Source: Ascidiaceihabitans sp. (GTDB lineage Bacteria; Pseudomonadota; Alphaproteobacteria; Rhodobacterales; Rhodobacteraceae). Taken from it: a stretch of 64,000 nt of DNA. The notes beneath the pieces are model-generated. The model was not told where the DNA came from, did no database searches, and was given only the letters and a program-made list of their open reading frames with translations. Position numbers and translations under genes: made by a program. The stretch spans positions 1 through 64,000 of the forward strand of contig JAQXDI010000007.1 in the NCBI GenBank assembly GCA_029251465.1, in the 5' to 3' direction. Shown in pieces: positions 9,012-18,150 of this stretch. Each line of letters starts with the position of its first letter. Position 1 is the first letter of the stretch.

Positions 9012-10045
9012 CCCCAATCCAAAACGACCTTGCCCGACGTGCCGGACTTCATCGCGGCGAAACCTGCTTCAAAATCATCGACGGGCAAACGGTGCGTGAT
9101 CACGCCAGACACGTCTAATCCGTTCTGCAACATTGCGATCATCTTGTACCACGTCTCGAAAATCTCGCGGCCGTAGACGCCTTTGATGGTGATCGCTTTG
9201 AACACGATGCGCGACCAATCGACAGGTGATTTGCCCGGTGGAATGCCCAGCATCGCGATGCGGCCACCCATCACCATGGCCTCGATCATTTGATCTAGGG
9301 CTGCTTGGTTTCCGGACATTTCTAGGCCGACGTCAAAGCCCTCGGTTATGTTCAATCGCGCCCGCACGTCGTTCAAATCCTCATGCGCGACGTTCACGGG
9401 AACGACGTCAGCGACCTGCGCGGCCAAGGTCAACCGCGCGTCATTCACATCGGTGATCACCACATTGCGCGCACCTGCGTGACGGGCGACAGCGGCGGCC
9501 ATAATGCCGATCGGGCCAGCACCGGTGATCAAAACGTCTTCGCCGATCAAATCGAAACTTAGCGCGGTGTGCACGGCATTTCCCAACGGGTCGAGGATCG
9601 CGCCGATGTCGTCGCTGATCTCATCTGGCAGGGGGACGACGTTGAACGCGGGCAAGCGCAGATATTCGGCAAATGCCCCCTGTTCATTAACGCCAATGCC
9701 ACGGGTTTCCGGGTCCAGGTGGAACCGCCCTGCGCGCGATTGGCGCGATTGCTTGCCAATCAAGTGGCCTTCGCCGGAACACCGCTGACCCAAGCGTAGC
9801 CCGTCAACATTACGCCCGATCTCAACGATCTCGCCCGCAAATTCATGGCCAGTGATCAACGGAACAGGCACCGTGCGCGCGGCCCATTCATCCCAGTTCC
9901 AGATGTGCACATCGGTGCCGCAAATTCCAGTTTTGCGAACGCGGATCAGCACGTCGTCCGGGCCAATTTCAGGCACTGGTGCTGTCTCGGCCCACAGACC
10001 TTCGCGGGGATGGCGTTTCACCAACGCTTTCATTTCATTGCGCAT
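9008..10045 (-). CDS. tdh: L-threonine 3-dehydrogenase Tdh (lacking structural-zinc cysteines)
   Basis: Oxidises L-threonine to 2-amino-3-ketobutyrate with NAD+; the unstable product goes to Kbl, encoded next door. Medium-chain zinc dehydrogenase of 345 residues. Catalytic-zinc ligands C42 (GICGTDVH) and the GHE pair H67/E68 are present, as is the GAGPIGI nucleotide motif. The four cysteines that hold the structural zinc in E. coli Tdh correspond here to G97, S100, S103 and D111, so that site is lost although the surrounding sequence stays in register. The chosen ATG at 10045 overlaps the kbl stop as TGATG, typical of translational coupling; the internal ATG at 10033 is an alternative. Confidence 0.93.
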   Translation of the reverse strand: MRNEMKALVKRHPREGLWAETAPVPEIGPDDVLIRVRKTGICGTDVHIWNWDEWAARTVPVPLITGHEFAGEIVEIGRNVDGLRLGQRCSGEGHLIGKQSRQSRAGRFHLDPETRGIGVNEQGAFAEYLRLPAFNVVPLPDEISDDIGAILDPLGNAVHTALSFDLIGEDVLITGAGPIGIMAAAVARHAGARNVVITDVNDARLTLAAQVADVVPVNVAHEDLNDVRARLNITEGFDVGLEMSGNQAALDQMIEAMVMGGRIAMLGIPPGKSPVDWSRIVFKAITIKGVYGREIFETWYKMIAMLQNGLDVSGVITHRLPVDDFEAGFAAMKSGTSGKVVLDWG

Positions 10046-11229
10046 CAGATCACCCCGCAAGCTTTGCCTGCTACCTCAAATGCCGACAAGGCGCGGTCCA
10101 GCTGATCACGGGTCAATGCGGCGTTCATCTGCGTGCGAATACGAGCCTGTCCGCGGGGGACCACGGGAAAGAAGAAACCCGAAACATAAACGCCTTCGTC
10201 GAACAGGCGGGCGGCCATGTCTTGGGCCAATTGCGCCTCGCCCAACATAACCGGCACAATGGGGTGTTCGCCTGGCAACAGATCGAATCCTAGCCGTTCC
10301 AAACCTGCACGCCAGTACCGTGTATTTTCTAACAATTGGGTGCGCAAGTCGTCACTTTTTTCAACCAAATCAATGGCTTTTATCCCAGCAGCCACGATGG
10401 ACGGGGGCAGTGAATTAGAGAACAAATAGGGCCGAGCGCGCTGGCGCAGCAGATCGATGACAGGCTGTGGGCCGGCGATGTAGCCACCGATTGCACCACC
10501 TAACGCCTTGCCTAAGGTGCCTGTCAAAATATCGACATCGACGCCGAAATGAGCGGGTGTGCCAGCGCCTTTTGGCCCCATGAAACCGGTTGCATGGCAA
10601 TCATCGACCATCACGAGCGCTTCGTATTTTTTGGCAAGCGCGGTGATCTCGGGCAGGTTCGCCAGCGTCCCATCCATGCTGAAAACGCCGTCGGTTGCGA
10701 CCATGATGAACCGTGCACCTTCGTCTCGGGCCAGCTGCAATTGCCCTTCCAGATCGGTCATGTCGTTGTTGGCATAACGATAGCGACGCGCCTTGCACAA
10801 CCGAATTCCGTCGATGATCGACGCGTGGTTCAGGCTGTCGGAAACAACTGCATCCTCGGGACCCAATAGTGGTTCGAACAACCCACCATTGGCATCAAAA
10901 CAAGCGGCAAACAGGATGGAATCATCCTTGCCCAGAAACGTCGCCAACCGCTGTTCCAATTCACGGTGAATGTCTTGGGTTCCGCAGATAAACCGGACCG
11001 ACGCCATGCCGTACCCTTTGGGATCCATTGCCAGTTTTGCGGCATCAATCAGCTCAGGATGATCGGCCAGCCCAAGGTAATTGTTGGCGCAAAGGTTAAT
11101 GACGTCGTGATCGCCCACCGAGATCTGCGCCCCCTGAGGCGAGGTGATCATGCGTTCGGTTTTCATCATGCCATCGGCCCTAATTTGGTCAAGCGTGGCG
11201 GCGATGTGGTTTAGGTATTTCTGGGTCAT
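10045..11229 (-). CDS. kbl: Glycine C-acetyltransferase (2-amino-3-ketobutyrate CoA ligase) Kbl
   Basis: PLP enzyme of the alpha-oxoamine synthase family that cleaves 2-amino-3-ketobutyrate with CoA into glycine and acetyl-CoA, completing threonine breakdown begun by Tdh. The PLP lysine is K241 in [11 protein letters not shown], with the DDCHATGF aspartate/histidine block at 209-216 and LCANNYLGL near residue 50. Length 394 residues is normal. It is the first gene of a kbl-tdh operon; ATG at 11229 follows AAAGGAGATTC on this strand, a good ribosome site. The promoter region carries repeated palindromes (11271-11323) likely bound by the adjacent XRE-cupin regulator. Confidence 0.95.
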   Translation of the reverse strand: MTQKYLNHIAATLDQIRADGMMKTERMITSPQGAQISVGDHDVINLCANNYLGLADHPELIDAAKLAMDPKGYGMASVRFICGTQDIHRELEQRLATFLGKDDSILFAACFDANGGLFEPLLGPEDAVVSDSLNHASIIDGIRLCKARRYRYANNDMTDLEGQLQLARDEGARFIMVATDGVFSMDGTLANLPEITALAKKYEALVMVDDCHATGFMGPKGAGTPAHFGVDVDILTGTLGKALGGAIGGYIAGPQPVIDLLRQRARPYLFSNSLPPSIVAAGIKAIDLVEKSDDLRTQLLENTRYWRAGLERLGFDLLPGEHPIVPVMLGEAQLAQDMAARLFDEGVYVSGFFFPVVPRGQARIRTQMNAALTRDQLDRALSAFEVAGKACGVI

Positions 11230-11270
11230 GATGAATCTCCTTTAAGCGAAGTTCTACCATAGCGGACGCG

Positions 11271-11323
11271 ATTCCGGAATAGAGGATTTCCGTAATGAGG
11301 GAAATTTTCCGTGATTACGGAAT
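11271..11323. promoter_or_regulatory. Array of TTCCGTAAT-like palindromes in the kbl-tdh promoter region
   Basis: Three related sites lie between the kbl start and the end of the regulator gene: ATTCCGGAAT (11271-11280, a perfect palindrome), ATTTCCGTAAT (11286-11296) and TTCCGT-gatt-ACGGAA (11307-11322). The second also forms ATTTCC-N8-GGAAAT with bases 11300-11305. Repetition of one half-site in a 53-base stretch ahead of kbl suggests an operator; binding by the neighbouring XRE-cupin protein is inferred from proximity. Confidence 0.55.
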
Positions 11324-11325
11324 AT

Positions 11326-11889
11326 TTACGCGTCCTGGACGACCAAATACGCGCGTGCTTCACCCAAAGCTGTGATTTTGTGTGGCACGTCAGCGGCGTA
11401 GCGCGCGGTGTCGCCGGCATCGATTCGCATCACACTGTCACCGCTTGTGACTTCTAATGCGCCTTCGATCACACTCAGGTGTTCGCGGGCGCCGTGCATG
11501 TGCGGCTGACTATTCAAAACTCCGTCTTTGGCAAAGCGTAACTCGTACACTTCGTGCCGGCCCGCTTCTTCGGGGGGCGACAAAATCAGGATCGAACAGC
11601 CTGTGCCGCGCGCCTCGATTGTGGGTACGTCGGCGGCGCGCAAAACCTCGATCTGCGTCTGGGTTGCACCTGCATCCAGCAGCCCCGCGAAATCGACCTG
11701 CAAGGCGCGGGTCAAATTCCAAAGCGTTGCAATTGTCGGGCTGCTTTCGCCGCGCTCAATCTGGCTGACCATGGACCGACTGACGCCAGACAGCTTTGCA
11801 ACTGCGTCCAGCGATAGCCCTTGGGTGCGCCGCGCCTCTTTCAGGCGAGCAGGCAAAAGCGTTAGGATAGCGTCAGGGTTTTCCGTCAT
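11326..11889 (-). CDS. XRE-family transcriptional regulator with C-terminal cupin domain
   Basis: 187-residue DNA-binding regulator. Residues about 13-67 form a helix-turn-helix of the Cro/CI type (LSLDAVAKLSGVSRSMVSQIERGESSPT), and the C-terminal half (about 110-185) is a cupin barrel with the H-M-H-G-A-R-E-H metal/ligand region. Members of this class sense small molecules through the cupin and often control amino-acid catabolism; threonine or glycine metabolism is suggested here by the kbl-tdh neighbours. The ATG at 11889 (MTENPDAILTLL) is chosen; an in-frame extension to 12096 would overlap the divergent thiolase gene. A degenerate copy of the nearby palindrome covers its start codon. Confidence 0.85.
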   Translation of the reverse strand: MTENPDAILTLLPARLKEARRTQGLSLDAVAKLSGVSRSMVSQIERGESSPTIATLWNLTRALQVDFAGLLDAGATQTQIEVLRAADVPTIEARGTGCSILILSPPEEAGRHEVYELRFAKDGVLNSQPHMHGAREHLSVIEGALEVTSGDSVMRIDAGDTARYAADVPHKITALGEARAYLVVQDA

Positions 11890-11896
11890 ACCGGAT
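11881..11896. promoter_or_regulatory. Possible autoregulatory operator over the regulator start codon
   Basis: TTCCGT-cata-CCGGAT has the same half-site and 4-base spacing as the best site of the kbl promoter (TTCCGT-N4-ACGGAA), with mismatches only at the outer bases of the second half. It overlaps the start codon of the XRE-cupin gene. Weak evidence on its own, since half of it is coding. Confidence 0.3.
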
Positions 11897-11992
11897 ATGT
11901 GCCGCCGCACAGGGCTGGTGTCAATGACGGCACGTTCAGGCTGACAACGCAGGGCAGGGCGGTTAGAGCCTGCGTAAACAAAGGGACACATC

Positions 11993-13168
11993 ATGACTGA
12001 CATCGTAATTCTGGACGGCGCGCGTACGGCAATCGGCACTTTTGGGGGGGCGCTTGCGAACACAACACCCATCGATTTGGGGGCGGTCGCGGCCAAGGCG
12101 GCGCTGGAGCGGTCAGGCGTTGAGGGCGGTCAAATCGGGCACGTCGCATTCGGGCACGTGATCAACACAGAGCCACGCGATATGTATCTGTCACGCGTCG
12201 CGGCGATGCAGGCAGGTGTGCCGGACGTCGTGCCAGCAATGAACGTGAACCGTTTGTGCGGATCTGGCGTACAAGCGATCGTGTCTGTTGTGCAGTCCTT
12301 GATGCTGGGTGACGCCGAATTCGGCTTGGCCGGTGGGGCGGAAAACATGTCGCGCAGCCCGTTCATCAATTCGTCCCAACGCTGGGGTGCCAAAATGGGC
12401 GATATCCGCACCCAAGACATGATGTTGGGCGCGTTGAATTGCCCGTTCGGGACTGGTTACATGGGCGTGACGGCGGAAAATGTCGCAAGCGAATTTGACG
12501 TCAGCCGTGCCGAGCAGGACGCGTTTGCGATGCAAAGCCAGCAACGCGCAGCAGCGGCAATTGCTGCGGGCCATTTTCAAAGTCAGATCACGCCAGTCGA
12601 GGTCAAAGTCAAACGCGATATGGTACCGTTTGAGGTCGATGAACACCCAAAAGCAACGAGCCTTGAAATCTTGGGCGGGTTGCGTCCGGTATTCCAAAAA
12701 GACGGGTCGGTGACCGCAGGTAACGCAAGCGGGATCAACGACGGTGGTGCCGCGATTGTGCTGGCAACAGCAGAGGCAGCCGAAAAGGCCGGTTTGAAAC
12801 CCAAAGCGCGCATTTTGGGCTACGCCCACGCTGGCGTTCGTCCGGAAGTCATGGGGATCGGACCAATCCCTGCAGTGCAAAACCTGCTGGCCAAGACGGG
12901 TCTGTCCGTTTCTGATTTTGATGTGATCGAAAGCAACGAAGCGTTCGCGTCACAGGCGTTGGCCGTGTCTAAGGAGCTTGGGCTTGATCCTGCCCGTGTG
13001 AACCCGAATGGCGGCGCGATCGCGCTGGGTCATCCCGTTGGTGCGACCGGTGCGATCATCACGGTTAAGGCGCTGTACGAGCTGGAACGCATCGGTGGGT
13101 CCAAAGCGTTGATCACCATGTGCATCGGTGGCGGGCAAGGGATTGCGTTGGCGATTGAACGTCTTTGA
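11993..13168 (+). CDS. Acetyl-CoA C-acetyltransferase (thiolase family)
   Basis: 391-residue thiolase that condenses or cleaves acetoacetyl-CoA. Active-site residues are all present: nucleophile C89 in NRLCGSGVQA, H347 in ALGHPVGATG and C377 in CIGGGQG. PhaA/AtoB-type biosynthetic thiolases and degradative ones are hard to separate by eye; the length and the lack of a linked hydroxyacyl-CoA dehydrogenase fit a stand-alone acetoacetyl-CoA thiolase. ATG at 11993 with AAAGGGACAC upstream. It is divergent from the XRE-cupin regulator and ends in a perfect terminator palindrome. Confidence 0.92.
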   Translation: MTDIVILDGARTAIGTFGGALANTTPIDLGAVAAKAALERSGVEGGQIGHVAFGHVINTEPRDMYLSRVAAMQAGVPDVVPAMNVNRLCGSGVQAIVSVVQSLMLGDAEFGLAGGAENMSRSPFINSSQRWGAKMGDIRTQDMMLGALNCPFGTGYMGVTAENVASEFDVSRAEQDAFAMQSQQRAAAAIAAGHFQSQITPVEVKVKRDMVPFEVDEHPKATSLEILGGLRPVFQKDGSVTAGNASGINDGGAAIVLATAEAAEKAGLKPKARILGYAHAGVRPEVMGIGPIPAVQNLLAKTGLSVSDFDVIESNEAFASQALAVSKELGLDPARVNPNGGAIALGHPVGATGAIITVKALYELERIGGSKALITMCIGGGQGIALAIERL

Positions 13169-13196
13169 AGGGGCAAATTTGCCCCTTAAGGTTTTT
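13168..13196 (+). terminator. Terminator after the thiolase gene
   Basis: A 20-base perfect palindrome, AAGGGGCAAATTTGCCCCTT (13168-13187), begins on the last base of the stop codon and is followed by AAGGTTTTT. It separates the thiolase gene from the convergent ubiB. Confidence 0.75.
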
Positions 13197-13208
13197 GAGT
13201 ATTTGTGA

Positions 13209-14741
13209 TCAGAACAAGCTTTGGGCAGCGGTCCAAAGTCCGATCCCTGCGCCGGATGAAACGATCGCTGTTAAGACAATCCAACGCCAGAACGTTTGGC
13301 GCTTGGGTGGTTCTGGATTGCCTTGTTTGATCAGTGCAGCCTCGACCAATCCGGGCAAGCGAGGGCCGAAACGACCCAAGACCCGAGCTGTCTTTGCAAG
13401 GTCGGACAGCATAGCTTTTGGCCCAATGGATTTGCCGATGTAGCTGGTGACAATCGGGTTGGCGACTTGCCAGATGTTGATGTCTGGGTTCAGGCTGCGT
13501 GCCACCCCTTCGACGACGACCATTGTGCGTTGCAGCAAGATCAGTTCAGTGCGGGTTTCCATGCCAAAGCGTTCGGTGACCTCGAACAAATAGCTTAGCA
13601 AACGACCCATCGAAATGTTGGTGGCGTTCATGCCAAAGATCGGTTCGCCTACGGCCCTGAGAGCACGCGCAAATTCATCTACGTTTTTGTCAGCGGGGAC
13701 GTAGCCTGCCTCAAAATGAACCTCGGCGACGCGTTTGTAATCTTTGCGGATAAAGCCGAACAGGATTTCGGCGTAAACGCGGCGGGTGTATTCGTCGATG
13801 TGCCCCATGATCCCGAAATCATAGGCAATGATGTTGCCATTTGGTGCGACCTTGAGGTTGCCTTGATGCATATCTGCGTGAAAGAAACCGTCGCGCAATG
13901 CGTGGCTTAGGAACAGTTGTAGCACCCGTTCGCCAAGCACTTGGCGGTCGTGACCAGCGCCGTCAATCGCGTCGTTGTCGCCCATCGAAACACCGTCAGC
14001 CCAGCCCAGTGTCATCACGCGCCGCGCCGAATATTCCCATTTGATGGGGGGCAATTCGAAACCTTCGTCTTTTTCTGTGTTGGCCGCAAATTCCGAAGCT
14101 GAAGAGCTTTCTAACCGCAGATCAAGTTCGCCCTGAACGACGCCGTCAAAATGTTCGATGACTTCCATCGGGCGCAAGCGACGTGCACCAGGGGCGAAAA
14201 TATCGACGATGCGGGCGGCGAAATAAAACGCATCCACGTCTTTGGAAAACGCCCGCTCGATGCCGGGGCGCAGGATCTTGACGGCGACATCTTCACCAGT
14301 CGTTTTCAGTTTGGCTTTGTGTACCTGCGCGATTGAGGCGGCCGCGATTGGCCCGCTGAATTCCGAAAACATATCGGATACGGGCTGGCCCAATTCACGC
14401 TCTACCTCTGCCTTGGCTTCCTCAACGGAAAACGGCGGCAGTTTGTCTTGGAGCACGCGCAACTGCACCGCCAATTCGTCGCCAACCACGTCCGGGCGGG
14501 TCGACAAAACTTGACCGAATTTGATGTAGGCCGGACCTAGTGCCGTCAATGCGCGCGGGGCAGGCGGGACCGATGGATCCCCTTTGTACCCCAGCCACAT
14601 GAATGGTTTTCCCAGCGCATGTGCGATAAATCGCAGGGTTGGTGGCGCGTCGAACGCGTCCAGAACGACGTTCATCGCGCCGGTGCGTTCCAGCGTGGCC
14701 CCTGTGCGGATCAGGCGCCAAATGTTGTGCGGGCCGCGCAC
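13209..14741 (-). CDS. ubiB: UbiB-family protein (ubiquinone biosynthesis ABC1/ADCK-type atypical kinase)
   Basis: 510-residue membrane-associated member of the UbiB/COQ8 family, needed for ubiquinone synthesis. The family motifs include a KxGQ block (KFGQVLSTR), AAASIAQVHKA in place of a normal P-loop, VAVKILRPG with the kinase lysine, the catalytic DMHQGN and YDFGIMG. Two hydrophobic stretches close the C-terminus (after KRQTFWRW), a membrane anchor. I place the start at the GTG at 14741 (residues VRGPHNIWRL), which is where family members begin and lies 1 base after the ubiE stop; the open frame to 14777 would overlap ubiE. Gene order ubiE-ubiB is the usual one. Confidence 0.93.
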   Translation of the reverse strand: MRGPHNIWRLIRTGATLERTGAMNVVLDAFDAPPTLRFIAHALGKPFMWLGYKGDPSVPPAPRALTALGPAYIKFGQVLSTRPDVVGDELAVQLRVLQDKLPPFSVEEAKAEVERELGQPVSDMFSEFSGPIAAASIAQVHKAKLKTTGEDVAVKILRPGIERAFSKDVDAFYFAARIVDIFAPGARRLRPMEVIEHFDGVVQGELDLRLESSSASEFAANTEKDEGFELPPIKWEYSARRVMTLGWADGVSMGDNDAIDGAGHDRQVLGERVLQLFLSHALRDGFFHADMHQGNLKVAPNGNIIAYDFGIMGHIDEYTRRVYAEILFGFIRKDYKRVAEVHFEAGYVPADKNVDEFARALRAVGEPIFGMNATNISMGRLLSYLFEVTERFGMETRTELILLQRTMVVVEGVARSLNPDINIWQVANPIVTSYIGKSIGPKAMLSDLAKTARVLGRFGPRLPGLVEAALIKQGNPEPPKRQTFWRWIVLTAIVSSGAGIGLWTAAQSLF

Positions 14742-14742
14742 G

Positions 14743-15507
14743 CTAGATTTTCCAACCCGAATGCAGTGCCGCAACACCCATCGTCATGTTCCGATATTTT
14801 GCGTTCTCAAAACCAGCGGCGCGCAGCATCCCAAGGAACGTGTCTTGGTCGGGGAAGTTGCGGATCGATTCGACCAGATATTGATAGCTGTCGCGATCAT
14901 TTGCGATCATTTTGCCCATCTGCGGGATCACGTTGAACGAATACAGATCGTAGGCTTTTTGCATGGCGGCGTTCGGCAGTTGCGAGAACTCCAGAACCAT
15001 CAAGCGACCACCGGGCTTGAGCACGCGGAACGCTTCGTTCAGGGCCTCTTGGGGGCGGGTGACGTTGCGAATGCCGAAGCTGATTGTGTAGACATCGAAG
15101 GTGTTATCGGCAAAGGGCAATGCCATCGCGTCGCCCACAACCCAATTCAGGCTGTCTTCCATCGACGCGGCCTCGGCCCGTTTGCGCCCCTCGATCAGCA
15201 TGGGTTCGGTGATGTCCAAGACGGTCGCGTGGCCATGCCCCGCGCGTTTCAGAAACTTGAACGAAATGTCGCCGGTGCCACCCGCCACGTCCAGCAGCTT
15301 TTGACCGGGGCGCGGGGCGAGCCAATCCATCATCGCGTCTTTCCAGACGCGGTGAATTCCCATGCTCATGACGTCGTTCATGATGTCATACTTTGAGGCA
15401 ACAGAGTTGAACACGCCTTGCACGCGCCCCGCTTTTTCGCCCTCGGGCACGGTTTCAAATCCGAAATGTGTTGTTTTTGCCGGAGTATTTGCGGTGTCTT
15501 GGGTCAT
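14743..15507 (-). CDS. ubiE: Demethylmenaquinone/ubiquinone C-methyltransferase UbiE
   Basis: SAM-dependent C-methyltransferase acting on 2-octaprenyl-6-methoxy-1,4-benzoquinol-type intermediates of ubiquinone synthesis. Family signatures are visible: [17 protein letters not shown] near residue 40, the SAM motif [11 protein letters not shown], and the UbiE signature [15 protein letters not shown] followed by [16 protein letters not shown]. Length 254 residues is typical. Its TAG stop is followed after 1 base by the ubiB GTG, so the two are co-transcribed. Divergent from mutM across a 95-base gap. Confidence 0.96.
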   Translation of the reverse strand: MTQDTANTPAKTTHFGFETVPEGEKAGRVQGVFNSVASKYDIMNDVMSMGIHRVWKDAMMDWLAPRPGQKLLDVAGGTGDISFKFLKRAGHGHATVLDITEPMLIEGRKRAEAASMEDSLNWVVGDAMALPFADNTFDVYTISFGIRNVTRPQEALNEAFRVLKPGGRLMVLEFSQLPNAAMQKAYDLYSFNVIPQMGKMIANDRDSYQYLVESIRNFPDQDTFLGMLRAAGFENAKYRNMTMGVAALHSGWKI

Positions 15508-15602
15508 GAGGGCTTGCTGTCCTTGAATTCAACACTTGTTATAGAGCAGACGTGGCCGCGCACAATGCGGCGCTTTCGTCACATGATAAAGGTGAGCATC
15601 CC

Positions 15603-16454
15603 ATGCCCGAGTTGCCAGAGGTTGAGACAGTCCGTCGCGGGTTAACCCCGGCCATGGAAGGGCAGGTGATCGCGCGCGTAGATGTGAATCGTCCAGATTT
15701 ACGCTGGCCGTTTCCGGATCGGATGGCCGAGCGACTGACGGGGCAAACGGTTCTGCGTCTGCGGCGACGGTCAAAATACGTGCTGGCTGATCTCAGCAGC
15801 GGCGAGACATTGTTGATCCACCTTGGCATGTCTGGGCGGATGACCGTGTCGGGTGACCCGCTTGGGCAATTCACCCATGACCACCCAGCGCAACAAAAAC
15901 ACGATCATGTTGTGTTTCACATGGGCAACGGGGCGCGGATCACGTTCAACGATCCGCGGCGTTTCGGGGCGATGGATTTGCTAGATACGGCCACAGCAGA
16001 ACAGCACAAATTGCTCGCTGTTTTGGGACCCGAACCGCTGGGCAATGATTTTCACGATTCGGTTCTGATCGAGGAGTTCTCAGGCAAGAACTCCCCCGTC
16101 AAATCAGCGCTGTTGGACCAAAGAATTGTCTGTGGGTTGGGCAATATCTACGTTTGCGAGGCGCTTTTTCGCGCAGGAATTTCCCCCACACGCAAAGCTG
16201 GACAGATCAGCAAGGCCCGCATTGCCGCCCTTGTTCCCATCATCCGCAACGTGTTGTCAGAGGCAATCGAGGCAGGTGGATCCTCGCTCAAGGATTTCCG
16301 CCAAGCTGATGGAGAGCTTGGATATTTTCAGAAATCCTTTGATGTTTATGGCCGCGAAGGCGAGCCATGCCACACCACTGGTTGCGGTAACATGATTGAG
16401 CGCATCGTACAGTCGGGCCGATCCTCGTTTTACTGCAAGTCATGCCAAAGCTAG
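15603..16454 (+). CDS. mutM: Formamidopyrimidine-DNA glycosylase MutM (Fpg)
   Basis: Base-excision repair enzyme that removes 8-oxoguanine and formamidopyrimidines and nicks the abasic site. The catalytic N-terminus [14 protein letters not shown] (P2 nucleophile, E3) fixes the start at ATG 15603, with GGTGAG upstream; an in-frame extension to 15552 would destroy the N-terminal proline chemistry. The C-terminal zinc finger is complete ([10 protein letters not shown] ... FYCKSCQS). Length 283 residues is normal. Confidence 0.96.
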   Translation: MPELPEVETVRRGLTPAMEGQVIARVDVNRPDLRWPFPDRMAERLTGQTVLRLRRRSKYVLADLSSGETLLIHLGMSGRMTVSGDPLGQFTHDHPAQQKHDHVVFHMGNGARITFNDPRRFGAMDLLDTATAEQHKLLAVLGPEPLGNDFHDSVLIEEFSGKNSPVKSALLDQRIVCGLGNIYVCEALFRAGISPTRKAGQISKARIAALVPIIRNVLSEAIEAGGSSLKDFRQADGELGYFQKSFDVYGREGEPCHTTGCGNMIERIVQSGRSSFYCKSCQS

Positions 16455-16528
16455 GGCAAACTTTGCTTGAAACCTGCGCTGCTCGTGATAACTAAATCCT
16501 CTAAACGGGGATAATGAAAGCACACCAC

Positions 16529-17305
16529 ATGGCCTATGAAACGATCACCGTTGTAGTAGACAATCACGTCAGTCTGATCACGCTAAATCGGCCTGACGCG
16601 ATGAATGCGTTGAACGATCAATTGCTGACGGAACTTGCCCAGGCAATGACCGACGCGCAAGCCAACGACAAAGTGCGGTGCATCGTTCTGACCGGCTCGG
16701 AAAAAGCATTTGCCGCCGGCGCAGACATTTCCATGATGCGCGACAAGACGTTTGTCGACGTGTTCACCACGGATTTGTTCACCTCGGAAACCGACCAGAT
16801 CAGTCGCGTGCGCAAACCAATTATCGCTGCCGTTGCAGGCTATGCGCTGGGCGGTGGCTGCGAATTAGCGATGATGTGCGATTTTATCATTTGCGCGGAC
16901 AATGCGAAATTTGGACAACCCGAAATCAACCTCGGCGTCGTTGCTGGCATCGGCGGCACACAGCGCCTGACCCGCGCAATCGGCAAAGCCAAGGCGATGG
17001 ACATGAACCTGACCGGCCGCTTTATGGATGCCGAAGAGGCTGAGCGTTCCGGACTGGTCAGCCGCATCGTGCCTGCGAAAAAGCTGATGGACGAAGCCAT
17101 GGGTGCCGCGCAAAAGATCGCTGAAAAATCCATGATCACCACCATGGTTGTCAAAGAGGCAGTGAACCGTTCATTCGAGGTGCCATTGCGCGAAGGTTTG
17201 CTGTTTGAACGGCGCGTGTTCCATTCGCTGTTCGCAACCGAGGATCAAAAAGAAGGCATGTCCGCCTTCCTCGAAAAACGCCAGGCACAATTCCGCGACA
17301 AGTAA
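16529..17305 (+). CDS. Enoyl-CoA hydratase
   Basis: 258-residue crotonase-family enzyme hydrating 2-trans-enoyl-CoA in fatty-acid oxidation. The oxyanion-hole segments ([11 protein letters not shown] and [16 protein letters not shown]) and the catalytic glutamates are in place: the one in GCELA and the one in the downstream [18 protein letters not shown] block. MAYETI is the usual start and gives ATG 16529; ATG 16514 five codons earlier is possible. Neither start has a strong Shine-Dalgarno. A short hairpin (CAGCC/GGCTG, 17307-17319) follows the stop and may be its terminator, with a weak T-tract. Confidence 0.92.
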   Translation: MAYETITVVVDNHVSLITLNRPDAMNALNDQLLTELAQAMTDAQANDKVRCIVLTGSEKAFAAGADISMMRDKTFVDVFTTDLFTSETDQISRVRKPIIAAVAGYALGGGCELAMMCDFIICADNAKFGQPEINLGVVAGIGGTQRLTRAIGKAKAMDMNLTGRFMDAEEAERSGLVSRIVPAKKLMDEAMGAAQKIAEKSMITTMVVKEAVNRSFEVPLREGLLFERRVFHSLFATEDQKEGMSAFLEKRQAQFRDK

Positions 17306-17321
17306 CCAGCCCAAGGCTGCT

Positions 17322-17615
17322 TTAGTCAGCCAAAATACTGATTTGATAAGATAGAAACGCCCTTGCGCGGATTTCTTTTAGCGGGCCATATTCCGCGCTA
17401 TCAAACACGCTTTCTAGGTCTTCGATGGTAGGATATTCTACGATCGTGACTGTGGACGGGACGGTGTCACCGACTATTGTGCGGGCGACAGCGTAGGTGA
17501 CTACAATCTTGGCCTTGGCTTTCTCTAACAGTGGCGTTGTGGTCGCCATGTAAGCGCTAAGTGCTTCTGTTTCGTTTGGGTTGACGGTTGTTAAAGCGCA
17601 AACACGGACGGTCAT
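17322..17615 (-). CDS. DUF1330-type small protein
   Basis: 97-residue protein in the dimeric alpha-beta-barrel superfamily resembling DUF1330 proteins: an N-terminal strand (VRVCALTTVNP), a helix with LSAYMATTTPLLEKA, the VEYPTIEDLES block and an F-DSAEYGPLKEIR segment. The function is unknown. ATG at 17615 begins MTVRVCALT. Convergent with the enoyl-CoA hydratase gene (16-base gap). The assignment rests on pattern recognition of a short sequence. Confidence 0.7.
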   Translation of the reverse strand: MTVRVCALTTVNPNETEALSAYMATTTPLLEKAKAKIVVTYAVARTIVGDTVPSTVTIVEYPTIEDLESVFDSAEYGPLKEIRARAFLSYQISILAD

Positions 17616-17770
17616 TCATATTCCAGTACATTTAGATCATGCATCATAACTAGCCTTAATCTTGCGACATCGGAAATGACAAAGCGAACTGTGCTGCGTG
17701 TAACAAGCCGAGTTGGGCACCGTAATTGGTTGACTCGTAACCCAACCGGGCCTAAGTGAGCGACTTCACC

Positions 17771-17784
17771 GCAGCTAGTGCTGC
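17771..17784 (+). promoter_or_regulatory. Small hairpin in the rpsT leader
   Basis: GCAGC-tagt-GCTGC about 40 bases before the rpsT start. A -35-like TTGACT lies upstream at 17730-17735, but the expected -10 position (TAAGTG) is poor, so I do not call a promoter. S20 represses its own translation in E. coli, so structure here could matter; this is inference. Confidence 0.3.
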
Positions 17785-17824
17785 ATAAAACTACCGCACC
17801 GAACATGAAACGGGACGAGATAAA

Positions 17825-18088
17825 ATGGCAAATACGCCTCAAGCCAAAAAACGCGCGCGTCAAAACGCAGCACGTTTCGAAGTCAACAAAGCGCGTCGTT
17901 CGCGCATTCGCACATTCCTGCGCAAAGTCGAAGAAGCTATCGAATCTGGCGACAAAGACGCAGCAAACGCAGCCCTTCGTGCCGCTCAGCCAGAGCTGAT
18001 GCGCGGCGTGACCAAGGGTGTGTACCACAAAAACACAGTCGCGCGCAAAATGTCGCGCTTGTCTGCACGGGTCAAATCGGTCGGTTAA
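17825..18088 (+). CDS. rpsT: 30S ribosomal protein S20
   Basis: 87-residue primary-binding protein of the 30S subunit, in contact with 16S rRNA helices. The sequence is a clear S20: [17 protein letters not shown], then [16 protein letters not shown] and the C-terminal [15 protein letters not shown], rich in lysine and arginine. ATG at 17825 with GGGACGAG upstream. A terminator follows at 18124. The gene lies ahead of dnaA, an arrangement common in Rhodobacterales. Confidence 0.97.
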   Translation: MANTPQAKKRARQNAARFEVNKARRSRIRTFLRKVEEAIESGDKDAANAALRAAQPELMRGVTKGVYHKNTVARKMSRLSARVKSVG

Positions 18089-18123
18089 CCCTCGCTATTT
18101 ATGGCTAAGCAGTTGATAGAAAA

Positions 18124-18150
18124 GGCATCGCATAACGCGGTGCCTTTTTT
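18124..18150 (+). terminator. Rho-independent terminator of rpsT
   Basis: Stem GGCATCGC (18124-18131) with GCGGTGCC (18137-18144), eight pairs including one G-T, loop ATAAC, followed by TTTTTT. Confidence 0.85.

Noticed and set aside
9008-10045. Frameshift as the cause of the missing cysteines in Tdh
   Set aside because: The flanking blocks GEGH and RAGRFHL align to the family with no change of frame or length.
11890-12096. N-terminal extension of the XRE-cupin regulator
   Set aside because: It would overlap the divergent thiolase gene and its promoter, and the added residues have no family similarity.
17730-17758. Sigma-70 promoter for rpsT
   Set aside because: TTGACT is good, but the sequence 17 bases later (TAAGTG) is a poor -10 element.
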